DNA from: an uncultured Rhizobium sp.
GTDB lineage: Bacteria > Pseudomonadota > Alphaproteobacteria > Rhizobiales > Rhizobiaceae
Length of the DNA stretch: 64,000 bases
Assembly: GCA_945952315.1 (NCBI GenBank)
Contig: CAMFIE010000005.1
Span: 1-64,000 of the forward strand
Direction of reading: 5' to 3'
The stretch's first letter is position 1. Each line of letters starts with the position of its first letter. Below are positions 17,278 to 25,884 of this stretch, piece by piece. The notes beneath the pieces are model-generated. The model saw only the letters and a program-made list of their open reading frames with translations, made no database searches and was not told the DNA's origin. A program made the position numbers and the translations under genes.

Positions 17278-17430
17278 AAAAGCCGCAATCCATTGATTTC
17301 AAGCTGTTTTGGCGCGCTTGACGCTTGTCAGTTCAGGTGTGACGGCGCTATTTTGGCGCATTGCGTCGCGCGGGCGCGGGCGGTTTGATTGTCGGTCGTC
17401 CGACAGAGCGAAAAGGGGAGGGGCGGACGG

Positions 17431-18537
17431 ATGGATCGCAGGTCATTCATGCGGGGTGCCGGGCTTGCAGGTGCAGGCGTTCTTGCAGCCACACCGCTTG
17501 CCGCACCCGCGATAGCGCAGGAAAATCCGAAAATCCGCTGGCGCATGAGCTCGTCCTTTCCGAAGAGCCTCGACACGATCTTCGGCGGCGCGGAAGACCT
17601 CGCCGTGCATGTCTCTTCCGCAACCGACGGCAATTTCCTGATCGAGCCCTATGCCGAGGGAGAGATCGTGCCGGGACTGAAGGTTCTGGAAGCGGTGACA
17701 ACCGGCAAGGTCGAGATCGCCCATACCTGCGCCTATTATTTTGCCGACAAGGACCCCGCCTATGCCATGGCGACGGCCATTCCCTTCGGTCTGAATGGCC
17801 GGTTGATGAATGCCTGGTTCTATCAGGGCAATGGCAACAGGCTGCTCAACGAATTCTTCGCGACACAGGGGCTCTACGGGCTTCCCGCTGGCAATACCGG
17901 CGCGCAGATGGGCGGATGGTACGCCAAGGAAATCAATACGGTGGAAGACCTCAAGGGTCTGCGGCTGCGGATTGCCGGAATTGCCGGAACGATCCTTGCC
18001 AAACTCGGTGTGAAGCCACAGCAGCTTTCCGGCTCGGAAATCGTACCCGCCTTCGCAAAGAACGGGATCGATGCAGCCGAATGGGTCGGCCCGCATGACG
18101 ATCTGAAGCTTGGCCTGCAGAAAGCCGCGAAATTCTATTATTATCCCGGCTGGTGGGAAGGCGGGCCTGCCGTCCATGCCCTGATCAGTCTCGACAAGTG
18201 GAACAGCCTGCCCCGGCGCTATCAGGCCATTCTGGCCGATGCCTGTGCGGCGACCAATCTCAACATGATGGCGCGCTACGATGTGAAAAATCCGCAGGCG
18301 CTGAAGCGGCTCGTGGCCGATGGCACCGAGTTGCGCCCCTTCTCGCAGGATGTGCTGGAGGCCTGCTATGCCGCAGCCCTTGAAGCCTATGCGGATATGT
18401 CGGCGGCCAGCCCCGCCTTCAAGCGCCTTTATGAAGACCAGTTGTCGTTTAAGAAAGATGCCTATCTCTGGATGCAACTTTCAGAGTATACATTCGACAC
18501 ATTCATGATGATTCAGCAACGCGCAGGCAAACTCTGA
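17431..18537 (+). CDS. TRAP transporter solute-binding protein, DctP family (orphan)
   Basis: A 368-residue periplasmic receptor. The N-terminus MDRRSFMRGAGLAGAGVLA followed by TPLAAPAIAQE reads as a Tat-type signal with a twin arginine and an AQ-type cleavage site. The mature part has the DctP fold, with RLRIAGIAGTILAKLGVKPQQL and the binding-site region EIVPAFAKNGIDAAEWVGP, closest in style to 2-oxo or alpha-keto acid receptors. The DctQ and DctM membrane genes are absent on both sides, so the receptor is either orphaned or works with a permease elsewhere. GGGAGGGG precedes the ATG. Confidence 0.9.
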   Translation: MDRRSFMRGAGLAGAGVLAATPLAAPAIAQENPKIRWRMSSSFPKSLDTIFGGAEDLAVHVSSATDGNFLIEPYAEGEIVPGLKVLEAVTTGKVEIAHTCAYYFADKDPAYAMATAIPFGLNGRLMNAWFYQGNGNRLLNEFFATQGLYGLPAGNTGAQMGGWYAKEINTVEDLKGLRLRIAGIAGTILAKLGVKPQQLSGSEIVPAFAKNGIDAAEWVGPHDDLKLGLQKAAKFYYYPGWWEGGPAVHALISLDKWNSLPRRYQAILADACAATNLNMMARYDVKNPQALKRLVADGTELRPFSQDVLEACYAAALEAYADMSAASPAFKRLYEDQLSFKKDAYLWMQLSEYTFDTFMMIQQRAGKL

Positions 18538-18855
18538 TAGTGTCTGCGACACGGTTGTGTTAACGTCTTCGTAGCATTTTGGCACAAAAATCAGGTCGAG
18601 CAGAATGGTTTTGCCGCACCGGATGCGAATGGCCCGCACAGCCCGACCAATGGCGTAAAGATTTCGCCGGGCGTGGAAAAAACTACTCCAAATTGGTTTA
18701 AATAGAAATCATTCGTTAAAATGTTCATCGTAGTTTTACCCCTGTAGTTCCTGTGCCGGGTCAAAGCCTGGCCGGGCAGCGTTTGTCTCATGCATTCAGC
18801 GCCGGAATACGGGTCCAAGATCAGGGCCTGAGCGGCGTGACCGGAGGGGCTCCTT
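18538..18855. other. 318-base gap, no gene seen
   Basis: Lies between the TRAP receptor and the GGDEF-EAL gene. It is AT-richer near 18700-18740 and should hold the GGDEF-EAL promoter. I see no convincing open frame, hairpin terminator or RNA motif. Confidence 0.5.
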
Positions 18856-21147
18856 ATGAAGGCGCAGAGTCCGATTGCCGTTCCGACAGATGTGTATCTG
18901 TCGTTCGTCACGTCACTCTTCGGTAACCGGCAGACATTGTTTGCCGGCATGGCAACGCACATCATCACCTATGCCGTCGTTTACGCCAAAACGGTTGATG
19001 CCTTTTACCTCTGGTCGCTGGCGGCCTTCATCATCGTTTGCGCCTATCGCATCTACTGGTTTCTCGAATTCGATTCTGCGGAGAAATCCTATTTCAGCCG
19101 CGAGGAAATCGCGGTCTGGGAAAATCGCTATCTGGTTGGCGGCGTGGCAACGACTGCCCTGCTCGGTGTCGGCAGCGCCTATGCCATTGCGGTGGCGCAG
19201 GACCAGTTTGCGATGTTTGCCTGCGTGACGGTCACGCTGGCCTCGATGGTTTCGGTGGTTGGCCGCAATTACGGATCCAACAAGGCCGTCAACTTCCAGA
19301 CGCTCACCGCCTGCCTGCCGATGATGCTGAGCTTCGTGCTGGTGAAGGACCCCTATATGGCGGTCTTTGCCGGTCTGCTCGTGCCATTCCTCATGACCAC
19401 GCGCCTGATGGCCAATGGCGTGCGCGACTTCCTGTACAAGAATGTGCTGGCCAAGCGCGCGATGGCCGAACTGGTTGACCGGTTCGACATGGCGCTCAAC
19501 ACCATGCCGCATGGTCTGTTCATGCTGGATGCCAGCAACCGCATTCTGGTGGTGAACCGCAAGGCGTGCGAACTCCTGCATCTGGGGGATCAGGAGCGGC
19601 TGAAGGATTGCGATCTCGATATCGTGCTGCGCTATGGTGCGCGCCATTCCTTTATCGACGGGTCGCTGCCAGCGCTCATCCACCGTCAGCTGGCACAGCT
19701 CGTCGATGGCACGCTGTCACGCACCATGCTGCAGTTTTCCGAAGACCTTTTCCTTGAATTCTCCGCAAGCCGCCGCCCCGATGGTGTCGTGGTTCTGATT
19801 TTCGAAGACGTGACCCCGCGCGTGCGTGCAGAGCGCCGCGTGCTGCATATGGTGCGTTACGATCCTCTCACCGGTCTTCCGAACCGCGAATATTTCGGTG
19901 ATCTCATACTCGAGCAACTGGACGAGCTGCCATCGGATGCGCTGCTCGGCATGATGGTTCTCGATGTGGACGAATTCAAGCATGTCAACGACATGAAGGG
20001 GCATATCGCCGGTGACCGGTTGCTGTGCGGTATTGCCGAGCGGCTGCGCGACGTGGTGGGCGATGACGCAATCATCGGTCGCCTGATGGGCGACCAGTTC
20101 GTGATCTTCCTTTCCGGTGCACAGAGCGCCGAGGAACTGAACGACCGAATCCGCCAGATCCATACCGACATGCGCGGCCATTACGATGTCGACGGTTCGC
20201 AGATGCGCATTACCTTCTCCGGTGGCTCGCTGGTGATCCCGAAGGGCCAGTTCCGCATGGAGGAATGGCAGATCAAGGTGGATCTCGCGCTGTTCGAGGC
20301 GAAATACCGCCTGCGCGGCACCTGCGCACCCTTCGAACAGGAAATGGATGCCCGCTATATCGATCAGCAGCGGCTCAAGGTCGAATTGCGCGATGCAGTG
20401 GAAAACGATGCGCTGCACCTCGTTTACCAGCCGATGTATCGTCCCGATGGCAGCATGGTGGAATGCTGCGAGGCGCTTTCGCGCTGGATCCACCCGACCC
20501 GCGGGGCGATCCCGCCCACCAATTTCATCGCCCTTGCCGAGGAAATGGGCATCGTTTCCGATATTACCGCCTTCGTCATCCGGCGGGCCTGCCGCGATGC
20601 GGTACTGTGGGAAGGGGGCATGGCAGTTTCCGTGAACCTCTCCGTCCACGACCTGCGCAGCGAAGACATCATCGGTGTTGTAAAGGAAGCGCTGGCCGAA
20701 AGTGGTCTCGCGCCCGAGCGGCTGCGGCTGGAAATCACCGAAAGCTGCCTGGTGGAAGAACCGGGCACGGTCGAAAACATCCTGCTCACCCTGCGCAACA
20801 TGGGCATGACCATCGCGCTTGACGATTTCGGCACCGGCTTCTCCAGCCTCAGCTATCTCGACAGCCTGCCGGTGGATGTGGTCAAGATCGACCGCTCCTT
20901 CGTGCGCAATATCTGCGAGGACAGCCGTCGCCTGAAGCTGTTGCGCGGCACCGTGAACCTCACCCGCGAGCTTGGCCTCAAAATCACCGTGGAAGGTGTG
21001 GAAACGTGGGAACAGCTCGATCTGATCAATCGCTATTACTGCGCTGATCTTGTACAGGGCTACGTCTTCTCGACCGCGATTGCAGCCGGTGAGGTGGCCG
21101 CCATTGCGCGAAACCAGACCCGCGGGCTCGCGGCAAAGGTCAACTGA
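18856..21147 (+). CDS. membrane GGDEF-EAL protein with degenerate GGDEF
   Basis: A 763-residue cyclic-di-GMP signalling protein: an N-terminal set of about six transmembrane helices (roughly 20-200), a PAS-like domain (about 210-320), GGDEF (about 325-490) and EAL (about 500-755). The GGDEF signature reads MGDQF (411-415), so both the first Gly and the catalytic Glu are changed and cyclase activity is unlikely. The EAL side looks intact: E539-A540-L541, VNLSVHD, ITES, DDFGTGFSSL, VKIDRSFV and VEGVET. A phosphodiesterase with a regulatory GGDEF is therefore the best reading. GGAGGGG precedes the ATG. Confidence 0.92.
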   Translation: MKAQSPIAVPTDVYLSFVTSLFGNRQTLFAGMATHIITYAVVYAKTVDAFYLWSLAAFIIVCAYRIYWFLEFDSAEKSYFSREEIAVWENRYLVGGVATTALLGVGSAYAIAVAQDQFAMFACVTVTLASMVSVVGRNYGSNKAVNFQTLTACLPMMLSFVLVKDPYMAVFAGLLVPFLMTTRLMANGVRDFLYKNVLAKRAMAELVDRFDMALNTMPHGLFMLDASNRILVVNRKACELLHLGDQERLKDCDLDIVLRYGARHSFIDGSLPALIHRQLAQLVDGTLSRTMLQFSEDLFLEFSASRRPDGVVVLIFEDVTPRVRAERRVLHMVRYDPLTGLPNREYFGDLILEQLDELPSDALLGMMVLDVDEFKHVNDMKGHIAGDRLLCGIAERLRDVVGDDAIIGRLMGDQFVIFLSGAQSAEELNDRIRQIHTDMRGHYDVDGSQMRITFSGGSLVIPKGQFRMEEWQIKVDLALFEAKYRLRGTCAPFEQEMDARYIDQQRLKVELRDAVENDALHLVYQPMYRPDGSMVECCEALSRWIHPTRGAIPPTNFIALAEEMGIVSDITAFVIRRACRDAVLWEGGMAVSVNLSVHDLRSEDIIGVVKEALAESGLAPERLRLEITESCLVEEPGTVENILLTLRNMGMTIALDDFGTGFSSLSYLDSLPVDVVKIDRSFVRNICEDSRRLKLLRGTVNLTRELGLKITVEGVETWEQLDLINRYYCADLVQGYVFSTAIAAGEVAAIARNQTRGLAAKVN

Positions 21148-21383
21148 GACCGGGGCGCTGTCCGGTTTCACTAAATCTCTGCGTGTATTGCGCAATTTCC
21201 CCAATGAACACGCCGGGGCTTCTTCCCGCGCATTCCCGAACGATCATGAGCCGGGTAATTTTACCCTCGGAAATTAACCTTTTGTTAACCATAATTAATG
21301 GTAATTAAATCGATTTTTAATAAAAACTTGCCGATATGGCGCGAATTCCGCATTCATATTTCGTCTGGAGAGCGGAGTATGCG

Positions 21384-22172
21384 ATGAGCGGTAATTTGGA
21401 AGGCCCGAATAATTTCTCGCAAAAGCTGATGGATCTGCTGGATAGGGTCGAATATCGACGCGTCGAATCCAGCGAAGACATGGAAGAAGTCGCCCGTATC
21501 CGCTACAAGGCCTACAAGATGGCGGACATCCTGACGTTGAATGGCTCGACCCTCATCGACGACAGTGATTTTGACAGCCAGGCCTATGTTTTCGGCGTCT
21601 ATTTCGACGAGCGCCTGATTTCGACCGTGCGCATACACCACGTCACGCCGGACCATCGCGTCAGCTGCACGCGCGACGTCTATCCGGAAGAAATCGATGC
21701 CTTCCTCGATGCAGGCCTGTCGCTGATCGATCCGGTCCGTTTTGCCGCTGATCCGGCAATCCTCGGCGAAATGCCGGCCATCCCCTATCTGACCCTGCGC
21801 ATTGCCACAATGGCGACCGACTATTTCAGCGCAGACCGGGTTCTGCAGCTGGTCTCGCCGCAGCATGCGCCCTTCTACAAGCGCGTGTTCCAGGCCAATC
21901 CGATTGTCGCGCCGCGCAAGGATTGCGGCAAATACAATATCGAGCTCACGCTTATGGCGACCGATGCCAAGGTGCTGCACAATATCTACCGGCGCTATCC
22001 GTTCTTCCAGTCGGAAGCCTATGAGCGCCGCCTGATGTTTGCCCGCGGTGCCCGCGATGTTTCGCCGCTGACCATCCTGCCGACGGCAAAGCTTGCCGCC
22101 CAGCACAAGGGTGAACGCTTCGAACCGCCTTTCGCCGCCCGCTTCCGTGGTGGTCTCGCAAACCGTTTCTGA
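21384..22172 (+). CDS. FeeM-type N-acyl amino acid synthase / GNAT-like protein
   Basis: A 262-residue protein with the FeeM catalytic-core fold, related to acyl-homoserine-lactone synthases and GNATs. It opens with a helical region and VARIRYKAYKMADI, then VSCTRDVYPEEIDAFLDAG and SLIDPVRFAADP, and has the core strand PYLTLRIATMATDYFSAD. Members join an acyl chain from ACP to an amino acid, or acylate other amines. The ATG at 21384 has GCGGAG 6 bases upstream, and the frame could also open at 21336. It follows a c-di-GMP protein after a 236-base gap rich in TTAACC words, so it has its own promoter. The product is unknown. Confidence 0.82.
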   Translation: MSGNLEGPNNFSQKLMDLLDRVEYRRVESSEDMEEVARIRYKAYKMADILTLNGSTLIDDSDFDSQAYVFGVYFDERLISTVRIHHVTPDHRVSCTRDVYPEEIDAFLDAGLSLIDPVRFAADPAILGEMPAIPYLTLRIATMATDYFSADRVLQLVSPQHAPFYKRVFQANPIVAPRKDCGKYNIELTLMATDAKVLHNIYRRYPFFQSEAYERRLMFARGARDVSPLTILPTAKLAAQHKGERFEPPFAARFRGGLANRF

Positions 22173-22199
22173 GCGGATGATTCCCGATCTTGTGACTGC

Positions 22200-22317
22200 G
22201 GGAAACTTCCGCTAATATAAAGGGGTACCAAGGGAGGGGTGAACCTCCCTTGGTGTTTCGCTTAAGTGTAGAGAACGATGACCCGCACGGTAAGCTTCCA
22301 GCCCGTGCGGGTTTTCT
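22200..22317 (+). ncRNA. candidate small RNA with two hairpins
   Basis: Two strong stems lie in tandem. The first is at 22228-22253, with arms CCAAGGGAGG and CCTCCCTTGG around a 6-base loop. The second at 22282-22311 is a terminator (9-bp arms) followed by TTTTCT. The first stem holds a CCTCCC run, the complement of a Shine-Dalgarno site, exposed only if it opens. Hairpins before a terminator with no gene between fit a small RNA or a double 3' end of the upstream gene. The 5' end is a guess. Confidence 0.4.
22282..22317 (+). terminator. Rho-independent terminator
   Basis: Arms CCCGCACGG and CCGTGCGGG around a 12-base loop, then a TTTTCT tail. It ends transcription from the FeeM-like gene or from the candidate small RNA. 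Confidence 0.8.
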
Positions 22318-22689
22318 CTATCTCAAGCGTGATGCTCACAGGCATGAGACCCATTTGCTTCACTCCCTTTGAAGGCCAAGCCACTGGCCGGTGTCGGGGT
22401 GGCTTATCCTCCCCGATGCGTCGGGCTGGTCCGACGGCTCTGCTTTTGCCTTCGGCGACATTCTATACATAATCATATATGGAAATAAAGATGCAAAGCT
22501 GCGGCAAGGCCGCCTCTTGCAGAGAATTGGGGCCTGTGTCATGAATCGCGCAAAGTGGGATTGCGCCGGTTTATGGCCTGCGCTAAGGCGAATGCGTTTG
22601 CCGGTCACATAAAGATCAGGCCGGGCGCAGGGAATTTTGAGGGACGGTTGGGCAAGATCTCATCCGTCCGCATCAGGGAGACGATGGGA
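22318..22689. other. 372-base gap, no gene seen
   Basis: Two overlapping open frames on opposite strands exist here but neither has a ribosome site, homology or codon pattern that I can support. The stretch AATCATATATGGAAATAAAG near 22470 is unusually AT-rich and could be part of the promoter for the oxidase subunit IV gene. Confidence 0.4.
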
Positions 22690-22911
22690 ATGAGCGAACA
22701 TCATACCGGTCCGGTCGAAACGGGCGCACCGATGGACTATGCCGAGCATGAGAAGACCTACAAAGGCTTTCTGAATGTTGCCAAATATGGCGCCGCCGTC
22801 TGCGTGGCGCTGGTGGTGGGCATGGCCGCCGGTTTCTACACCGCAGGCGGCCTTCTCGGCGGCATCCTGACCTTCCTCATTCTGGTCGTTGCCAGCGCCG
22901 TGCTGCTCTAA
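22690..22911 (+). CDS. aa3-type cytochrome c oxidase subunit IV
   Basis: A 73-residue single-pass protein. The soluble head carries MDYAEHEKTYKGFLNVAKYG, the hallmark of bacterial aa3 oxidase subunit IV, and one hydrophobic helix (about 38-60) extends to the end. It is a small accessory subunit of the terminal oxidase. GGGAG lies 9 bases before the ATG at 22690; another ATG at 22684 is only 3 bases from it and therefore less likely. The other oxidase genes are not in the window. Confidence 0.88.
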   Translation: MSEHHTGPVETGAPMDYAEHEKTYKGFLNVAKYGAAVCVALVVGMAAGFYTAGGLLGGILTFLILVVASAVLL

Positions 22912-22935
22912 GCCCGGCTCCGCATCGAGAATCAG

Positions 22936-22967
22936 AAAGGCCCGCTTTTGGCGGGCCTTTTTTTTTG
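22936..22967 (+). terminator. Rho-independent terminator
   Basis: Arms AGGCCCGC and GCGGGCCT around TTTTG, followed by a run of nine T. It closes the oxidase subunit IV transcript and lies just beyond the 3' end of the convergent TPR gene. Confidence 0.9.
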
Positions 22968-22984
22968 GTCGCGGCAGGCAAGGA

Positions 22985-23854
22985 TCAGGACTTGGCGCCC
23001 CGCGTGCGGGCGAGGCCATCGATGGCCGGCTGATACTTGCGGTCAAGGCCGACGGCATGCGCATAGGACTTCGACGCCTTCTTCAGGTCGCCGCGGCGCT
23101 CATAGATCAGCGCCTGATTGGCCCAGCTTTCGGCAATCTTGTCGTTGAGTTCGATCGCGTGGTTGAAATCGGCAAATGCGTTTTCATCATCCCCCAGCGC
23201 GACATAGGAAATGCCACGGCCGTTATAGGGCTCAGGCGCCGACGGGGACAGCGAGATCGCCTTCGAGAAATCGTCGATCGCCTTTTCATGCTGACCGCGC
23301 TTCTGGAAGATCAGGCCGCGATTGTGGTAGGCGCGCCCATCGGTCGTGTCCTGCTGGATCGCCTGGTTGAAATCGTTAAAGGCCTCGTCGATGCGGCCTG
23401 CCTGGCGGTAGATATTGCCGCGGCCGATCAGTGCCACGTCATAATTCGGGTTGAGCTTCAGCGCGGTGTTGTAGTCGTTCACCGCATCGACCGGCTGGCC
23501 GATATTGCGGAAGGCGAGCGCCCGGTTCGCATAGGCCTGATAGAAGCGCGGGTTAAGCTCGATCGCCTTGTTGAAGTCCGAAATCGCGGCGGAGAAATTG
23601 CCGGCGCGGCCATAGGCAGAGCCGCGCACATTATAGCCTTCCGGATCCTGCGGGTTCTGGTTGATCACCGCCGTCAGCGAGGAGATGTTTTCCGAAGAAC
23701 CCTGTGCCCGCTCCACCCGGATCACGTCATCGCTGGTCGGCGTGGTGCAGGCGGCAAGCGCAAGTGTGCCCGTTGCCAGCACGGCGGCGGTCAGCGCGCG
23801 GCGCGTCTGCGACGGGCGGGAGAGGGTGAAGATGTGACGGATCATGTCGGCCAT
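22985..23854 (-). CDS. tetratricopeptide-repeat lipoprotein
   Basis: A 289-residue exported protein with about six TPR units (from about residue 55 to 285; repeats such as AYANRALAFRNIGQPVDAVNDYNTAL). The N-terminal stretch LTAAVLATGTLALAACTTP ends in a lipobox (LAAC), so it should be lipid-anchored, probably in the outer membrane facing the periplasm. ATG at 23854 gives a full signal; one at 23845 is also possible. The best-known relatives are NlpI-like scaffold lipoproteins. It lies downstream of rpsU with a terminator between them, so it is probably expressed separately. Confidence 0.88.
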   Translation of the reverse strand: MADMIRHIFTLSRPSQTRRALTAAVLATGTLALAACTTPTSDDVIRVERAQGSSENISSLTAVINQNPQDPEGYNVRGSAYGRAGNFSAAISDFNKAIELNPRFYQAYANRALAFRNIGQPVDAVNDYNTALKLNPNYDVALIGRGNIYRQAGRIDEAFNDFNQAIQQDTTDGRAYHNRGLIFQKRGQHEKAIDDFSKAISLSPSAPEPYNGRGISYVALGDDENAFADFNHAIELNDKIAESWANQALIYERRGDLKKASKSYAHAVGLDRKYQPAIDGLARTRGAKS

Positions 23855-24017
23855 TGCGGGTTCGCTTCCTCTGCTGCATCTCCCGCGCGGAAAGTCCGCC
23901 GGGAGCAAGGCTGCCGCATCCTGAGCATATCCGTGCGGCTTACCATGCGCCAGATTCGATTCGCTGAATCTGTTCTGGTGCAAAACTATAAGGTCCGGAC
24001 AGCGCCGGACCAATCAT

Positions 24018-24053
24018 TAAAAAGGCGGCGGCGATAAACATATCGCCCCCGCC
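24018..24053 (-). terminator. terminator of rpsU
   Basis: Read on the minus strand, a GC-rich stem (GGCGG, one bulged G, GGCGATA; partner TATCGCCGCCGCC) is followed by TTTTTAA. It lies 34 bases past the rpsU stop. Confidence 0.8.
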
Positions 24054-24086
24054 ACAATGCATGTATTTACGTCAGGAAGACGGCGA

Positions 24087-24317
24087 TCAACGGGCAGCCG
24101 TGCGGCCACCGGAAATCAGGCCTTCGCGCTGCATGCGCTTGCGGGCCAGCTTGCGAACGCGGCGAACGGCTTCAGCCTTTTCGCGGGCGCGCTTCTGAGA
24201 CGGCTTTTCGTAGTAATCGCGCATCTTCATTTCGCGGAAGATGCCTTCGCGCTGCATCTTCTTCTTGAGCGCCCGGAGGGCCTGATCGACGTTGTTATCG
24301 CGGACGAGTACCTGCAC
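24087..24317 (-). CDS. rpsU: 30S ribosomal protein S21
   Basis: A 76-residue basic protein that starts [20 protein letters not shown] when the GTG at 24317 is used; that is the usual start point of the family. [31 protein letters not shown] is the conserved core and the end RKRMQREGL is typical of alphaproteobacteria. It acts in the 30S subunit near the anti-Shine-Dalgarno region. A longer frame from 24380 is not supported. Confidence 0.95.
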   Translation of the reverse strand: MQVLVRDNNVDQALRALKKKMQREGIFREMKMRDYYEKPSQKRAREKAEAVRRVRKLARKRMQREGLISGGRTAAR

Positions 24318-24488
24318 GTGAATCCCATTCCTTATCTGAGTTGATTGCCGTCTGGGAAAACCCGCAGCAAATAAAAACACGTTCGTTCGGCTGGAGCCGA
24401 TCGATTAAGGCGGGTGAATAGCAGAAGCGTCGCGTGAAGTCCAGCCGTCAGACAGACATGGATGGTAAAAAGTGTGGCTTTCGCCATG

Positions 24489-24561
24489 TCGCAAACGGCG
24501 TGTCAAATCGCGTCATGCGGAAAGTCGCAAAAGGGCCGTTGTGTCGCGTCCGTTTTTGCGA
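24489..24561. promoter_or_regulatory. repeated TCGCAAA words before soxB
   Basis: TCGCAAAC at 24489-24496 and TCGCAAAA at 24525-24532 are direct copies, and TTTTGCGA at 24554-24561 is the inverse of the second. They lie within the 296-base gap between rpsU and soxB, 50-125 bases before the start codon, where an activator of sarcosine use would bind. The identity of the regulator is unknown. Confidence 0.4.
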
Positions 24562-24613
24562 TTTCTATGCGCGATCCCATAAAAAGGGCCTGATTGACAG
24601 GAGTAAGACGCGA

Positions 24614-25867
24614 ATGCGCAAATATTCGGTTTTTGCCGTTGTCCGCGAGGCAATGCGCGGCCACAAGGGTTGGGAAGCCCAGTGGGCCTCGCCCGAGCCC
24701 CGCAAGGAATATGATGTCATCATCATCGGCGGTGGCGGGCATGGTCTTGGTGCGGCCTATTACCTCGCCAAGGAGCACGGCATCACCAATGTGGCGGTTC
24801 TGGAGCGCGGCTGGATCGGGGGCGGCAATACGGGCCGCAACACCACCATCATCCGCTCGAACTACCTCTATGAAGAGAGCATGCACATTTACGAGCACTC
24901 TCTGAAGCTGTGGGAAAATCTCTCGCAGGACCTGAATTATAATGTGATGTATTCGCCGCGTGGCGTGATGATGCTGTCGCACAATGTGCATGACCAGCAG
25001 TCCTTCAAGCGCCATATCAATGCGAACCGCCTCTACGGCATCGACAATGAATGGCTGACGCCGGAGCAAGCCAAGGCCTATTGCCCGCCGCTCGATATCT
25101 CGAAAACGGCGCGCTATCCCATCAACGGCGCAGCCCTGCAGCGTCGCGGCGGCACGGCCCGTCATGATGCGGTGGCCTGGGGCTATGCCCGTGGCGCATC
25201 CGATCGCGGCGTGCACATCATCCAGAACTGCGAAGTCACCGCGATCCGCCGTGGTCCCGATGGCCGCGTGATGGGTGTGGAAACCAACCGCGGTTTCATC
25301 GGCGCAAAGAAGATCGGCGTTTCGGCTGCCGGTCACACCTCGGTCGTCATGCAGACGGCGGATGTGCGCGTGCCGCTGCAGAGCCAGCCGTTGCAGGCGC
25401 TGGTTTCCGAGCCGCTGAAGCCGATTTTCCCCTGCGTGGTCATGTCCAACTCGGTGCATGCCTATATTTCGCAGTCGGACAAGGGTGAATTCGTCATCGG
25501 CGCGGGTACGGACCAGTACAATTCCTATTCGCAGACCGGCGGCATGCAGATCATCACCCACACGCTGGATGCGATCTGCGAGCTGTTCCCGATGTTCCGC
25601 CGCGTGAAGATGATGCGCCAGTGGGGCGGTATCGTCGACGTCACGCAGGACCGCTCGCCGATCCAGGGTGTCACCCCGGTTCCGGGCCTGTTCCTGAATG
25701 CGGGCTGGGGCACGGGCGGCTTCAAGGCAACGCCGGGCTCGGCAAATCTCTTTGCCCATCTCATCGCCAAGGGCGAGCCGCACAAGTTTGCAGCCGGCCT
25801 GACGCTCGACCGCTTCCGCACCGGCCGTCTGATCGACGAAGCCGCTGCCGCTGCCGTCGCGCACTGA
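24614..25867 (+). CDS. soxB: sarcosine oxidase beta subunit
   Basis: Catalytic subunit of heterotetrameric sarcosine oxidase, which oxidises sarcosine to glycine and passes its methyl carbon as formaldehyde or 5,10-methylene-THF to the alpha subunit. The 417-residue protein has a dinucleotide motif YDVIIIGGGGHGLGAAYYLA (about 33-52), the GNTGRNTTIIRSNY stretch and a C-terminal GTGGFKATPGSANLFAHLI segment typical of DAO family flavoproteins. The ATG at 24614 has AGGAG 10 bases upstream; the frame upstream of it is not conserved in kind. Confidence 0.95.
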   Translation: MRKYSVFAVVREAMRGHKGWEAQWASPEPRKEYDVIIIGGGGHGLGAAYYLAKEHGITNVAVLERGWIGGGNTGRNTTIIRSNYLYEESMHIYEHSLKLWENLSQDLNYNVMYSPRGVMMLSHNVHDQQSFKRHINANRLYGIDNEWLTPEQAKAYCPPLDISKTARYPINGAALQRRGGTARHDAVAWGYARGASDRGVHIIQNCEVTAIRRGPDGRVMGVETNRGFIGAKKIGVSAAGHTSVVMQTADVRVPLQSQPLQALVSEPLKPIFPCVVMSNSVHAYISQSDKGEFVIGAGTDQYNSYSQTGGMQIITHTLDAICELFPMFRRVKMMRQWGGIVDVTQDRSPIQGVTPVPGLFLNAGWGTGGFKATPGSANLFAHLIAKGEPHKFAAGLTLDRFRTGRLIDEAAAAAVAH

Positions 25868-25884
25868 TCAAGGGGAGAAAACCG

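Noticed and set aside
19717..21204. Long minus-strand frame opposite the GGDEF-EAL gene
   Set aside because: No motifs or ribosome site; the plus-strand product has recognisable GGDEF and EAL domains.
22391..22612. Small plus-strand frame and its opposite-strand partner
   Set aside because: They overlap each other on opposite strands and have no ribosome site or recognisable sequence.
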